DNA from: CBDDCX01 sp965226925
GTDB lineage: Bacteria > Gemmatimonadota > Gemmatimonadetes > Longimicrobiales > Gaopeijiaceae
Assembly: GCA_965226925.1 (NCBI GenBank)
Contig: CBDDEN010000009.1
Span: 186,001-250,000 of the forward strand
Length of the DNA: 64,000 nucleotides
Direction: 5' to 3'
Shown here: piece by piece, positions 45,642 to 55,270 of the stretch
Layout: every line of letters begins with the position of its first letter
Numbering within the stretch: the first letter of the stretch is position 1
Translations under genes and position numbers: made by a program
Notes under the pieces: model-generated
Seen by the model: only the letters and a program-made list of their open reading frames with translations
Told to the model about the DNA's origin: nothing
The model's database searches: none

Positions 45642-47171
45642 TCAACGATTCTCGAAGAGGATCAGTACATCGTCCAGCTCATCGATGCCGCTGATGTCCA
45701 GATCTCCGTCGTTGTCACGATCGTGGAAGATCGTGCACGACGCGGCGCCGGTGGTCGCCAAGGTGACGGGGAACCGGACCAGCGATCCGTCGCCGATGTT
45801 CTCGTGGACCTCGAAGAGGCCCGACTGGAAGTGCGACGAAACGGCGTCCAGGTCTCCATCACCGTCCAGGTCCCCCAGGTCTATGGCCAGCGGGAAGTCG
45901 CCCAGCACGTGACTCTGGTCCAGGAAGAGGCCCCCCTCACCGTCTCCGAGGTAGACCACCAGGGTTCCCTCGACGGCGTTCACGCCGGCGAAGTCGACGT
46001 GGCCGTCTCCGTTCAGATCACCACTCGTGAGCATCCACGGGTCGCCGTCCGCGGAAACCTCATCGGTGAACTCGAACGTCCCGTCTCCGTTCGACAACCA
46101 CGTGGTCAACTCGCCACTGAAGCGTGCACCGATGGCGAGGTCGATCAGGCCGTCCTCGTTCAGGTCTCCTACAGCGCAGGCCCACTCCCCGTCTCCCGCC
46201 TCGAGAGTGCCTCTCGAGTCGAAGGCGCCAGTTCCGTCGTTCTCGAACAGGGCTACGTGGTTGCCGTCCGGGCTGGCGGCGACGATGTCGGGATCCCCAT
46301 CGTTCTCGAAGTCGAGGACACAAAGCCCTCGGACCCCTTGCCCAGCCTCTAGGTTCTGCCGGTGCACGAGCCCGCCGGCGCCGTCCCCGTGGTAGACGGC
46401 CACGTAGCTACCGTGCGCGTTACCGACGGCGAAGTCGATGTCTCCGTCGCCGTCGAAGTCGGCGCCTTCGTTCGGGCTCGGCCCGTCGCCCTCGGGAATC
46501 GGGACCACCGTGAACGGGCCGTAGCCCCCGGTCCCGTCGTTCATGAAGACCCTCAGGTCGTCGGACCCCTCGTTGGGCACGATCATGTCCAGCCAACCGT
46601 CACTATCGAGGTCTCCCGAGTAGGCTCCATAGGTCTCGATGCGGTCCTCGCCGGGATTGCGCACGGCGACCGTGCCCACTGCGTCGAAGGTCATGGACGT
46701 TGCCGTGACCGCGATCCAAAACGTCCAGGTGAAGCCGTGACTCATCACGGCACCGTCGTAGCCTCGGATCGCCCCCGCGGGGATCGTCGCGCTCACCCAC
46801 TCTCCCGCCGACAAGGGCCGGGCCGGCGAGAACCGGAGGGTCCGGTCGCCGTCGATGAGCGACACGGATCCGGCAAGCACACCCGACCATCGGCCGAACG
46901 CCCGCACGTCGGCAGAGGAAACCGTCCCCGCGTCGAGGGGGCGGTCGAACTGCACGATCAGGTCACCCGACCGAGCGGCCGAAGTCGCGTTGACGGCTGG
47001 AGCGAGTGACCGGATCTGGAGGGGAACTTCAGGGCCCGGCCCGGGCCCCCCGGGTCCGGTCGAGTCGTCCGAAACCGAACACCCGAACACCCAGAGGGTC
47101 GCAGCGGTCAGGCCCAGCAACGCTGTGTTCTTGGCGAGCGCCGCCGCCCGCAGGCCGTGGACTCGTGGCAC
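45642..47171 (-). CDS. VCBS/FG-GAP repeat lipoprotein with N-terminal Ig-like domain
   Basis: A 509-residue surface protein. The leader TATLWVFGCS contains a lipobox-like Cys and is followed by a Gly/Pro spacer and a SbsA_Ig-like domain (LAPAVNATSAARSGDLIVQFDRP). From about residue 165 there are seven or so FG-GAP/VCBS blades with Ca-binding DxDxDG loops, such as DFDGDGDIDFAVGN and DLNGDGHVDFAGVN. These fold as a beta-propeller for adhesion or ligand binding. GTG at 47171 was chosen to place the leader at the start. Confidence 0.8.
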   Translation of the reverse strand: MPRVHGLRAAALAKNTALLGLTAATLWVFGCSVSDDSTGPGGPGPGPEVPLQIRSLAPAVNATSAARSGDLIVQFDRPLDAGTVSSADVRAFGRWSGVLAGSVSLIDGDRTLRFSPARPLSAGEWVSATIPAGAIRGYDGAVMSHGFTWTFWIAVTATSMTFDAVGTVAVRNPGEDRIETYGAYSGDLDSDGWLDMIVPNEGSDDLRVFMNDGTGGYGPFTVVPIPEGDGPSPNEGADFDGDGDIDFAVGNAHGSYVAVYHGDGAGGLVHRQNLEAGQGVRGLCVLDFENDGDPDIVAASPDGNHVALFENDGTGAFDSRGTLEAGDGEWACAVGDLNEDGLIDLAIGARFSGELTTWLSNGDGTFEFTDEVSADGDPWMLTSGDLNGDGHVDFAGVNAVEGTLVVYLGDGEGGLFLDQSHVLGDFPLAIDLGDLDGDGDLDAVSSHFQSGLFEVHENIGDGSLVRFPVTLATTGAASCTIFHDRDNDGDLDISGIDELDDVLILFENR

Positions 47172-47333
47172 CGCCCTTCGCTCCCGCGTTTCATGACCCG
47201 ATCGGGTCGTATGCCGTCGGCGGCCCCCGCTACGATCGCGAAGGGTCACACGTTGTGCACCTTGCCGGACGTCCGGTCCTGCGGAAAGATGCGGGTTTCG
47301 GACGGATTGCACACTACACGGCTGGGGGCACGC

Positions 47334-48455
47334 ATGAGCGTCGGCAACGACGTGCACACCAACGCATTGGTCTTGGATGCGCACACCGACACGCTCCAGC
47401 GCCCGGTGATGGACGGCGTGGACCTCAGCGTCCGCTCGACGGGCGACCCCCTCGTGGAGCGGGCCGACCTTCCCCGCTACGCCGAGGGCGGGGTCGACGC
47501 GCAGATCTTTGCGGTATGGGTGGACACCATCTACCTGCCTCACCACGCGGCGCGACGTGCGCTGCAGCAGATCGACGCCTTTCACCACGTGCTGGAGGCG
47601 CATCCCGAGCGGGTCGGGCTCGCCCGCACCGGCCGGGACGTCAGAGATCTGGCGGCGGACGGCCGCTTTGCCATGCTCCTCTCCATCGAGGGCGGCGACG
47701 CCATTCAGAACGACCTCGGCATCCTCCGTGCGTATCACCGGCTGGGAGCCTGCTCCATGACCTTGTGCCACTCCCGGACGACCGACTGGATCGACTCCTC
47801 AACCGACGAGCCCCGCTGGAACGGGTTGAACGGCTTCGGCCGAGACGTCGTCGCGGAGATGAATCGCCTGGGAATGGTCGTAGACGTATCCCACACGTCG
47901 GACCAAGCCGTTCGTGACGTGCTCGCCACTTCGGACCAACCCGTGATCGCCAGCCATTCGTGCTCCCGCGAGCTCTGCGATCACCCGCGCAATCTCCCCG
48001 ACGATCTGATCGAGGGCATCGCGGAGCGGGGAGGCGTCATCGGAATCAACTTCTACTCCGCGTTCGTTGATCAGGCGTATCTCGACCGATACAGAGCGGC
48101 GCACGAGGACCCACTCCGAGCCTTGAACAAGCCCCTCGAGGTTCCGGTCGAGGACTTGGATCGTGTGGCGCGCGAGCGTCTTTACGGCCATGCAGTGCGT
48201 GACGTTCCCCGCCCGCCCTTCGAGCGCCTCCTCGACCAGATCGACCGGATGGTAGAGGTCGCTGGAGTCGAGCACGTCGGGCTCGGCTCGGACCTGGACG
48301 TGCCCCACCTGTCCACTCCGGAGGGCTTCGACGACGTGACCCACTTTCCACGGATCACCCAGGGCCTGTTGGAGCGAGGCCACCCCGCGAGCGACGTCGA
48401 GAAGATCCTCGGCGCCAACTTCCTCCGCGTGCTCGACGAGGTCGCCGCAGGCTAG
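47334..48455 (+). CDS. Membrane dipeptidase (M19, renal dipeptidase family)
   Basis: A 373-residue amidohydrolase-fold dipeptidase without signal peptide. Zinc ligands are seen in LDAHTDT (His-x-Asp), LSIEGGDAI (bridging Glu), VIASHSCSRELC (His) and a His in VVDVSHTSDQA, and the catalytic Asp in GLGSDLDV. It would hydrolyse dipeptides including those with D-residues. It lies 52 bases ahead of the ANKH-like gene and may feed amino acids to the operon that follows. Confidence 0.9.
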   Translation: MSVGNDVHTNALVLDAHTDTLQRPVMDGVDLSVRSTGDPLVERADLPRYAEGGVDAQIFAVWVDTIYLPHHAARRALQQIDAFHHVLEAHPERVGLARTGRDVRDLAADGRFAMLLSIEGGDAIQNDLGILRAYHRLGACSMTLCHSRTTDWIDSSTDEPRWNGLNGFGRDVVAEMNRLGMVVDVSHTSDQAVRDVLATSDQPVIASHSCSRELCDHPRNLPDDLIEGIAERGGVIGINFYSAFVDQAYLDRYRAAHEDPLRALNKPLEVPVEDLDRVARERLYGHAVRDVPRPPFERLLDQIDRMVEVAGVEHVGLGSDLDVPHLSTPEGFDDVTHFPRITQGLLERGHPASDVEKILGANFLRVLDEVAAG

Positions 48456-48507
48456 AGTCGTCTGCGTTATCTTCCTGGCTTCCGGTGTCCCGCGGCCACA
48501 CGAACGA

Positions 48508-49887
48508 GTGCCCTCCGGCGGATTCTTGCGACGTTCCACCTCCTCCATCCTTCTCTTCTGGACACCCCTGGCGGCCACCTGGGTGATGATGGCGTCGGAG
48601 GGTCCGTTCGTCGCCGCGGTCATCGCCCGGCTGGCCGACCCCAAGTTCAATCTGGCGGCGTACGGCGTCGCCTTCGCCTTCGCGATCCTCATCGAGTCGC
48701 CGGTCATCATGCTCATGAGTGCGGCGACTGCGCTGGCGGAGGATTCGGCAACCTACCGCAAGCTCCGGCACTTCACGTACGGGTTGTGCGCCCTGTCCAC
48801 GGGAACGCTGCTGTTCGTCCTGATCCCGCCCGTGTACGACTGGCTGATGGACACGGTGATCGGCCTGCCGCAGGAGGTGGCCGACCTCACCTACGGGGCG
48901 CTCTGGATTTTCTTGCCTTGGGCGACTGCGATCGGGTACCGACGGTTCGTCCAGGGCCTCCTCATCCGGTCCGGCCGCACCCGCCTGGTCGCGTTGGGCA
49001 CCGTAGTACGGCTCACGACGATGGCTGCCACCGCTCTCATTCTCTACAGGGGGTTCTCACTGCCCGGGGCATGGGTCGGCGCCGCCGCGCTCACGACGGG
49101 TGTGTGCCTGGAGGCGATCGCGGCCCGGATCATGGCGATCACGACGATCCGCCAGCTTCTGGCGATTCACACCCCCGGCCCCGAGGCGAGCGAGCCGTTG
49201 GGGTACGGAGCGATCGCCCGGTTCTACTACCCGCTGGCTCTGACCTCGCTCATCGGCCTAACGGTACAGCCGCTACTCACGTTCTTCATGGGTCGTGCCC
49301 TCTCGCCCATCGAGTCCCTGGCCGTCTTCCCGGTCGTGCACGCCCTCTCGTTCCTCTTCCGGTCCCTGGGATTGAGTTTCCAGGAGGCCGCGCTGGCTCT
49401 CATGGGAAGGCGGCACGAACACTTCCCCGAGTTGGCCCGGTTCGGCCTCTGGCTCGGGCTCCTGAGTTCAGCCGCGCTGGGCCTCGTGGCGTTCACGCCG
49501 ATGGCCTCCGTGTGGTTCGGAACCGTCTCGGGGCTGTCCCCTGAGCTGATCGGGTTCGCCCTCGTGCCGGCCCGCCTCCTCGTGCCCTTGCCCGCGTTGT
49601 CGGTTCTGCTGTCACTGCAACGAGCGGTGCTCATACAGGGACGAAGGACCCATCCCATCACGATGGCCACGTCCATCGAGGTGGCCGGAATCGCCATCCT
49701 CTTCGTGATCTTCGGATGGGGCCTGGACCTGGTGGGCGTCACCGCCGCCTTCATCGGGTTCCTGGGGGGTCGGCTGGCCGGAGTGCTCTACCTTGCACGG
49801 AGTTCGCTGGAGGTGTTGCGGGCGTCGGGCCCGCACCGCGACTTTCGGTCGAACCCGCCGGAACCGGACGCGTGGCATCGTCGATGA
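48508..49887 (+). CDS. ANKH-like membrane transporter (MOP-like superfamily)
   Basis: A 459-residue protein with about twelve transmembrane segments. The sequence MASEGPFVAAVIARL, then NLAAYGVAFAFAILIESPVIMLMSA, PWATAIGYRRFVQGLLIRSGRTRLVALGT closely follows the progressive-ankylosis (ANKH) family. Animal members export citrate, ATP or pyrophosphate, so a carboxylate-like substrate is plausible. The TGA stop overlaps the start of the RraA-like gene as ATGA, so they are coupled. A GTG start is used. Confidence 0.72.
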   Translation: MPSGGFLRRSTSSILLFWTPLAATWVMMASEGPFVAAVIARLADPKFNLAAYGVAFAFAILIESPVIMLMSAATALAEDSATYRKLRHFTYGLCALSTGTLLFVLIPPVYDWLMDTVIGLPQEVADLTYGALWIFLPWATAIGYRRFVQGLLIRSGRTRLVALGTVVRLTTMAATALILYRGFSLPGAWVGAAALTTGVCLEAIAARIMAITTIRQLLAIHTPGPEASEPLGYGAIARFYYPLALTSLIGLTVQPLLTFFMGRALSPIESLAVFPVVHALSFLFRSLGLSFQEAALALMGRRHEHFPELARFGLWLGLLSSAALGLVAFTPMASVWFGTVSGLSPELIGFALVPARLLVPLPALSVLLSLQRAVLIQGRRTHPITMATSIEVAGIAILFVIFGWGLDLVGVTAAFIGFLGGRLAGVLYLARSSLEVLRASGPHRDFRSNPPEPDAWHRR

Positions 49888-50600
49888 GGGGCCAGAACCG
49901 TGATCAAGCGAGCGAGTGGATGAAGCAGACCGGACACATCGGGTTCCGCATCGTGACGGACCTTCCTCGACCGACTCCCGAGTTGGTGGCGCGCTATCGA
50001 GGCGTGCCCAGCTCGAACGCCGCCGACGCCATGGGGCGATTCCACTTCATGGATCCGGGAATCGTCAGCCGCTCGGGCCAGCCGGCGTGCGGTGTCGCCG
50101 TCACCGTGAGCTGCCGGCCGGGGGACAACCTCATGGTGCACAAAGCCCTCGAGGTCGCCGAGCCCGGCGACGTGGTCGTAGTGACGACCAACGGCAACAC
50201 CACCAGTGCGGTGATCGGCGAGCTCATGTGCAATTCGGCCGTGGCCGCCCGGCTGGGTGGCATCGTGGTGGACGGGGCCATTCGCGACGTTTCGGAGATC
50301 ACCGCGCTGTCCTTTCCGGTATTCAGCCGATCGGTGAGCCCGGCCGGATGCGACAAGGACGGCCCGGGAGAGATCAACGTGCCCATCGCGTGCGGAGGTA
50401 CGGTCGTGATGCCCGGCGACATCGTTCTGGGCGATGAGGACGGAGTGGTCGTGGTGCCTCGCGAGTCAGCCGAGGAAGTGGCGGAGCTCGTAGAAGCGCT
50501 CCGGGCCCGCGAGGCGGCTCGCATCGAGGCGATCGCGGGGGGCGAAGTCTTCAAGGCGCAGATCGATGAGAGCCTCCGCGCGAAGGGAGTCATCGAGTGA
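49884..50600 (+). CDS. RraA-like / 4-hydroxy-4-methyl-2-oxoglutarate aldolase family protein
   Basis: A 238-residue member of the RraA/HMG-aldolase family. Family motifs are SSNAADAMGRF, VAVTVSCRPGDNLMVHKAL, ARLGGIVVDGAIRDVSEI (with the conserved Arg-Asp), and PGDIVLGDEDGVVVVPRE. True aldolase members bind Mg at the DGAIRD region and cleave 4-hydroxy-2-oxo acids or decarboxylate oxaloacetate. Its start and stop both overlap neighbours by four bases, so it is the second gene of a coupled operon with a class V aminotransferase. Confidence 0.85.
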   Translation: MRGQNRDQASEWMKQTGHIGFRIVTDLPRPTPELVARYRGVPSSNAADAMGRFHFMDPGIVSRSGQPACGVAVTVSCRPGDNLMVHKALEVAEPGDVVVVTTNGNTTSAVIGELMCNSAVAARLGGIVVDGAIRDVSEITALSFPVFSRSVSPAGCDKDGPGEINVPIACGGTVVMPGDIVLGDEDGVVVVPRESAEEVAELVEALRAREAARIEAIAGGEVFKAQIDESLRAKGVIE

Positions 50601-51730
50601 CACTTCCCTCCCCGATGCTTCTCATGACGCCCGGCCCCAGCCGGGTGCCGGATCGGGTCTTGAAGGCCGGGGCACAGCCCGTCCTGCACCACCGAACCCC
50701 CGAGTTCTCGGAGCACTTGGGGGCGGTCGTCGAGATGATGAGGCCCCTGTTCGGCACGACGGCAGACGTTCTGCCCGTGCACACCACCGGCAGGGGCGCC
50801 ATGGAGGCGTCCATCTGCAATCTGTACTCTCCGGGCGACGAGATCGTCGCCTGCTGCAACGGCAAGTTCGGCAACATGTGGTCCGGCTTCGCCGAATCCT
50901 ACGGGCTCACGGTCCATCGCGTCGCCGAGGACTGGAGCGAGGGCCTGGACCACGCCGAGATCGAACAGGCCTTCGTCGACTTCCCGTCGTCGAAGGCGTT
51001 GTTGGTGGTTCACTCCGACACCTCCACCGGCGTGCTCAACGACGTGGCGGCGATGTCCGCCCTCGCCCGATCCAGAGGCGCTCTCTCGATGGTGGATTCC
51101 ATCAGCGGCGTCGGGGGGGTCCCGTTCCTCTTTGACGATTGGGGCGTCGACGTGGCCGTGACGGGAAGCCAGAAGTGTCTGATGTCGAGTCCGGGCCTGG
51201 CCTTCGCGGTCATGGGACCCCGCGCTTGGCGGGCCACCGAGTCGTCAACCCTGCCCGCGAACTACTGGAACTTCGGGGCCATCAGGGAGACTCTGGCGGG
51301 TATGCGTCCGGAGACCCCCGGAACCACACCGGTCCACCTTATCCTCCAGCTTCGAGAGGCACTCGAGATGATCCAGGAGGAGGGGTTTGAGTCGGTCTTC
51401 GCCCGGCATGCGGCGATGGCGCGCATGACCGTGGATCATGTTGCCCGCCTCGGTCTGGAGCTCCAGTGCCCCGCCCTGCCGGTCTACTCCCCCACCCTCA
51501 CCGCCATCCGGGCACCCGAGACCGTGGCCGCTTCCACTATCCGGAGCGGACTGCGGGAGAGGGGCATTCTGGTCGCGGGGGGGCTGGGGCCCTACGAGGG
51601 CCGCAGTTTCCGCATAGGCCACATGGGTGACATCAGGCCCCCCGACGTCGAGCGGACCTTGGCGGCTCTGACCGAGGTGCTCGGCGAGTCGGGTTGGACC
51701 CCACCACCTCTGGCGAACACGGCGAGCTGA
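50597..51730 (+). CDS. Class V aminotransferase (alanine-glyoxylate / serine-pyruvate type)
   Basis: A 377-residue PLP enzyme beginning with LLMTPGPSRVPDRVL, the standard start of this family. TTGRGAMEASICNL contacts the phosphate, MVDSISGVGGVPF carries the PLP-binding Asp, and GSQKCLMSSPGL holds the Schiff-base Lys. It transfers an amino group between glyoxylate, pyruvate or a similar oxo acid and an amino acid. The GTG overlaps the RraA-like stop as GTGA. Confidence 0.88.
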   Translation: MTLPSPMLLMTPGPSRVPDRVLKAGAQPVLHHRTPEFSEHLGAVVEMMRPLFGTTADVLPVHTTGRGAMEASICNLYSPGDEIVACCNGKFGNMWSGFAESYGLTVHRVAEDWSEGLDHAEIEQAFVDFPSSKALLVVHSDTSTGVLNDVAAMSALARSRGALSMVDSISGVGGVPFLFDDWGVDVAVTGSQKCLMSSPGLAFAVMGPRAWRATESSTLPANYWNFGAIRETLAGMRPETPGTTPVHLILQLREALEMIQEEGFESVFARHAAMARMTVDHVARLGLELQCPALPVYSPTLTAIRAPETVAASTIRSGLRERGILVAGGLGPYEGRSFRIGHMGDIRPPDVERTLAALTEVLGESGWTPPPLANTAS

Positions 51731-51738
51731 GGAGAGAC

Positions 51739-53004
51739 GTGGCCGGCAAGACGATCAGCGAGAAGATCCTGTCGCAGAAGTCCGGCCGGTCGGCCTCGGC
51801 CGGCGAAGTCGTCATCTGCGAGCCGGACCGTCTGCTGGGCACGGACGCGGCCACTCCGATGGCCGTCGACTACTTCGACCAGATGGAGGGGACACACGTC
51901 GTGCACCCCGAGCGGGTGCTGATCGCTCTGGACCACTACTCGCCTCCGTCCTCCGAGGCGACCGCAGGCTTTCACGCTCGGATCCGTGGCTTCGCCGGCG
52001 CACACGGGCTTCGGGTCTGTGGAGTGGGAGACGGAATCAGTCATCAGCTGGCAGCGGAGCTGGGTTGGGTGCGGCCGGGCGATTTCGTCGCGGGTGCCGA
52101 CAGCCACACGGTCACGCTCGGAGCGCTCAATGCGTTCGCGACCGGGATAGGATCCTCGGACCTGGCCGCTGCTCTCGCGTGCGGACAGGTATGGCTCCGA
52201 GTGCCGGAGACGCTGCGGGTCCGCCTCGATGGTGGGCTTCAGCCGGGTGTGAACGCCAAGGACGCCGCCCTGGCCGTGCTCCGAGAGACCACCGGGCGTG
52301 GCGCCGGCTACATGGCGGTCGAATTCGGCGGCGACGGCGCCACCGGGCTGGAGATGGACGAACGGTTCGTGGTGAGCAACCTGGTCGTGGAGATGGGTGC
52401 CAAGGCCGGGATCTTTCCGGCGGACGAGACGACCCGACGGTATCTGAGTGGGCGCTGTGACGACGACTGGCTCGCCGTCGAATCCGACCCCGACGCCCAC
52501 TTTACCCGCGAGATCGTGATCGACGTGGCTGGGCTGTCGCCTCTGGTCGCCCTGCCACACGATCCCACGAACGTCGTGGGGATCGAGGAGGTCCAGGGAG
52601 AACACATCGACATGGCTTTTCTGGGGACGTGCAGCGGGGGCCGGGCCCAAGACTTCCGTCGGGCCCTGGCGATCCTCCGGGTGGGCGGCGGACCTGCCGA
52701 CGGCGTTCGACTCGTGGTCACCCCGGCTTCGCGCGAAGTCCACGACGACCTGCTCTCCGACGGCACTCTGGACGCCCTCCGCGAGCTGGGCGCCGAGGTC
52801 ACCACTGCGGGGTGCGGTCCCTGTTGTGGAACATCGGAGCCCGTTCCGGAGCCGGAAAGCCGAGTCATTTCCACTGCAAACCGCAACTACAAGGGCCGTA
52901 TGGGAGAGGCCACGGCGTCGATCTTCCTGGCTTCTCCGGAAACGTGCGCTGCCAGCGCGACCCGAGGCCGCATCACCGATCCCCGCACCCTGCTGGGACG
53001 TTGA
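51739..53004 (+). CDS. Aconitase-superfamily dehydratase, large subunit (LeuC-like)
   Basis: A 421-residue 3-isopropylmalate dehydratase/homoaconitase-type large subunit. The [4Fe-4S] cysteines are in LGTCSGGRAQD and GCGPCCGTSE; substrate/active-site segments include RVLIALDHYSPPS, GADSHTVTLGALNAFATGIGSSDLA and NRNYKGRMG. It starts at GTG with GGAG close by. The following gene is its small subunit, overlapping by one base. No leucine biosynthesis genes accompany it, so the substrate is probably another hydroxy-acid in a catabolic route, which is inference. Confidence 0.88.
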   Translation: MAGKTISEKILSQKSGRSASAGEVVICEPDRLLGTDAATPMAVDYFDQMEGTHVVHPERVLIALDHYSPPSSEATAGFHARIRGFAGAHGLRVCGVGDGISHQLAAELGWVRPGDFVAGADSHTVTLGALNAFATGIGSSDLAAALACGQVWLRVPETLRVRLDGGLQPGVNAKDAALAVLRETTGRGAGYMAVEFGGDGATGLEMDERFVVSNLVVEMGAKAGIFPADETTRRYLSGRCDDDWLAVESDPDAHFTREIVIDVAGLSPLVALPHDPTNVVGIEEVQGEHIDMAFLGTCSGGRAQDFRRALAILRVGGGPADGVRLVVTPASREVHDDLLSDGTLDALRELGAEVTTAGCGPCCGTSEPVPEPESRVISTANRNYKGRMGEATASIFLASPETCAASATRGRITDPRTLLGR

Positions 53005-53516
53005 TGGAGCTCCACACCGAGGGCCGGGCCCACCGCCTCGGCGATGACGTCAACACCGACCACATCATCTCCTCGTCCCGGAAGAAGGAGACGATCGACC
53101 CGCATGAGTTGAAGGCCTACCTCTTCGAGGCCTCAAGGCCCGGCTTCGCCGCCGCCGTTGAAGAAGGTGACGTTCTCGTGGCGGGGGCCAACTTCGGGTG
53201 TGGGTCGGCCATGGAAGTCGCCGTCACGACCCTGGTGGCCGCCGGGATCCGTGTCGTCCTCGCCCACAGCTTCTCTCGGACGTACTTCCGGAACGCCCTG
53301 AACAACGGGCTCATCCCGCTCGAATGCGACGTGTCGCAGATCCGGGATCATGACCGCATCGAGGTCGTCCTGTCCGGTGCGAGCATCCGGGTAACGAACC
53401 TGTCCAGAGGCGCGCCCATCCGGACCGAACCGCTCTCCGACACCGCGCAGGAGCTTCTGGAGGCGGGCGGGATCGTGCCGCTCGTTCGAGAGAGGGGCGG
53501 GCTGCGCTTGCCCTGA
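53004..53516 (+). CDS. Aconitase-superfamily dehydratase, small subunit (LeuD-like)
   Basis: A 170-residue swivel subunit with GDDVNTDHIISSSRK at the start and GANFGCGSAMEVAVTTLVAAGI, matching the GxNFGCGSS-type motif. AHSFSRTYFRNALNNGLIPL follows as in LeuD. ATG overlaps the large-subunit stop (TGATG). It pairs with the preceding subunit to form the dehydratase. Last gene of the 48.5-53.5 kb operon. Confidence 0.9.
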   Translation: MELHTEGRAHRLGDDVNTDHIISSSRKKETIDPHELKAYLFEASRPGFAAAVEEGDVLVAGANFGCGSAMEVAVTTLVAAGIRVVLAHSFSRTYFRNALNNGLIPLECDVSQIRDHDRIEVVLSGASIRVTNLSRGAPIRTEPLSDTAQELLEAGGIVPLVRERGGLRLP

Positions 53517-53738
53517 CCCTCGGGCCCGGCGGACTCCGGCATCAAAGAGGTAACAGAGCGGGCCGACACAGCGGAGACGGGTGTACCGGAGCGTGGGCGG
53601 ATCGTATCTTAGGGGGTCGGATGGACACTTCGACTTCGGGTGGGGTGCCGCAACCGCCGGCACCACGAAGTCTACGGATGGGCCCCCGCGCGTTAGGGGC
53701 CTTGTTTTCATAGACGCTTAATCTCGGACGGACCGACA

Positions 53739-54143
53739 ATGTCAAAACCCCCCCTCCCGTTGATCGTAAAGTGGAGAGATCTGGCGCAGGAAGGCCGTTT
53801 CTACACCGATATCGCCAAAGCCCACCCCGACTACACCGCCAGCCAGATCCGTCACTACTGTCTCGGGCACTCCGGTGCCAAAGCGCCGGGCCCGCTCCAG
53901 CGTCGCCGTCGCTGGCCCGACAACCCGTGGCTCCAGGGCGAGAGGTCTCCCCACGCCCTGCTCACGCAGGAAGACGTGATGCGGGTCCTCGACGACTGGG
54001 ACGACAAGAAGGGCTATTGGAGGCATGCCGCGGGCCACTGGGCCGAGCTGCTCGATGTGTCCCCCAGCACGATTCTGGCCGTCCGACGCGGCGACACATG
54101 GAAGCACCTCGAGCACCCGAACGCCGGCCGCAAGAAGGACTAG
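53739..54143 (+). CDS. Small helix-turn-helix-like protein, unknown function
   Basis: A 134-residue, basic protein. AHPDYTASQIRHYCLGHSG and AELLDVSPSTILAVRRGDTWKHL both look like helix-turn-helix segments of the kind seen in phage and mobile-element regulators. No partner gene lies nearby. The two possible DNA-binding units suggest a regulator or homing-type accessory protein, which is inferred. Confidence 0.5.
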   Translation: MSKPPLPLIVKWRDLAQEGRFYTDIAKAHPDYTASQIRHYCLGHSGAKAPGPLQRRRRWPDNPWLQGERSPHALLTQEDVMRVLDDWDDKKGYWRHAAGHWAELLDVSPSTILAVRRGDTWKHLEHPNAGRKKD

Positions 54144-54186
54144 ACCTTGCTATGCGGCTCTGGTGACCGGCTCATCCGGGGCGCCG

Positions 54187-55263
54187 TCAGGTCTTGCGAC
54201 AGGATTCCTCGATGCGGCGACGGGCGCGGTTCTCGGATCCGATGACCTCGTAGAATTCCTTCGTGTAGCTCAAGGCGTCCTTGACACGGTCCTCCTGGAA
54301 GCCTTCGAGGCCGGTGTAGAGCGCTTCGAAGTCGGGCCGCAGTCTCTCGAACTCGGCGTAGATGTCCGGGAAGTCCGCATCCGGCCTACAGAATCCGCGG
54401 TACACCCGATCGCGGACCGACCGGATGTTGAGACTGGCGTCAGGCTTGGCATACGACGGGGCCACGAATCCCGCCCAATCGAAGTCGTACGGAATGGTGA
54501 TGTGCACGCTCTCGGCGGTCCTCAGCAGCACCACGTTGTGAAAGTAGATCATGGACCAGTCGGTGTTGCCCACCATGTACTGGAACACGGCCATGCGTGC
54601 CGATTCGCGTGCCGCGAGGTGCTTTGGGTGCACCTGCTTCACGTTAAGGATCATTCCACCCGTACGGTCGGCGATCGCGTCTTCCTCTTCGATGAAGAAC
54701 GCGTAGCGTGTCAGGGTGTCGTCCTCACCGCTCGTATCCACGTAGGTGATACGCGCCAGGCGCACACGAAAGCTGTAGTCGGTGATGACGTTGTACGTTC
54801 GCTAGACCAGATACTCCTCCAACAGGTTCTGTTCGTCGCCCTCGCCGTCCCTGCAGTGCGTCACGAGCTTGATCTTGTTCTGCCCGTCGAACACCGTCCC
54901 GCCCACCGAACCCTTTGGGAAGTTGAGCCGCAGGGGTGGGAAGCGGCAGGTTTTGAGCCTGAACACCCCTCGCGTCCGCACCTTCACCTCGATCTCCTTC
55001 TCGGAGCCGTCGTCGGCCGCTACGGTAACGACACCTGGCCGGTATTCGCTCTCCTCCTTGCGGTCTCCTTTGAGCTTGTCGAAGTCGGCTGCCAGGGTGA
55101 ACTCCACGACCTCATCGGACGCGAAAAGGGGTGGCACTGCCGCCGGCCCGCCGGTAGTGGCCTCAGCCGAGGCCGTTTGAGCCTGAACGAGACCGACTGC
55201 GGCTTGGAGGGGGACAGCGGACAGAAGGACTGCTACGAATAACGGCATGGCGGGCTTCGACAT
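54187..55263 (-). CDS. CotH-kinase-like secreted protein, in-frame TAG
   Basis: After a signal peptide (ending near AQTAS) the protein reads GVVTVAADDGSEKEIEVKVRTRG and RLNFPKGSVGGTVFDGQNKIKLVTHC, then LARITYVDTSGEDD, YAFFIEEEDAIADR and TDWSMIYFHNVVLL, IPYDFDWAGF, which fit the CotH protein-kinase-like fold (the Asp-containing NTDWS and DFDWAG stretches are candidates for catalysis and metal binding). A TAG at 54802-54804 interrupts the frame at EYLV-stop-RTYNV, likely in place of a Tyr codon; the same frame continues. It starts seven bases after the DUF4956 gene and is the third gene of that operon. Confidence 0.75.
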
Positions 55264-55270
55264 GGCTTCG

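Noticed and set aside
5002..54804. Reassignment of TAG to an amino acid
   Set aside because: TAG is the normal terminator of most intact genes here, so wholesale reassignment would fuse them. Only suppression or error remains possible.
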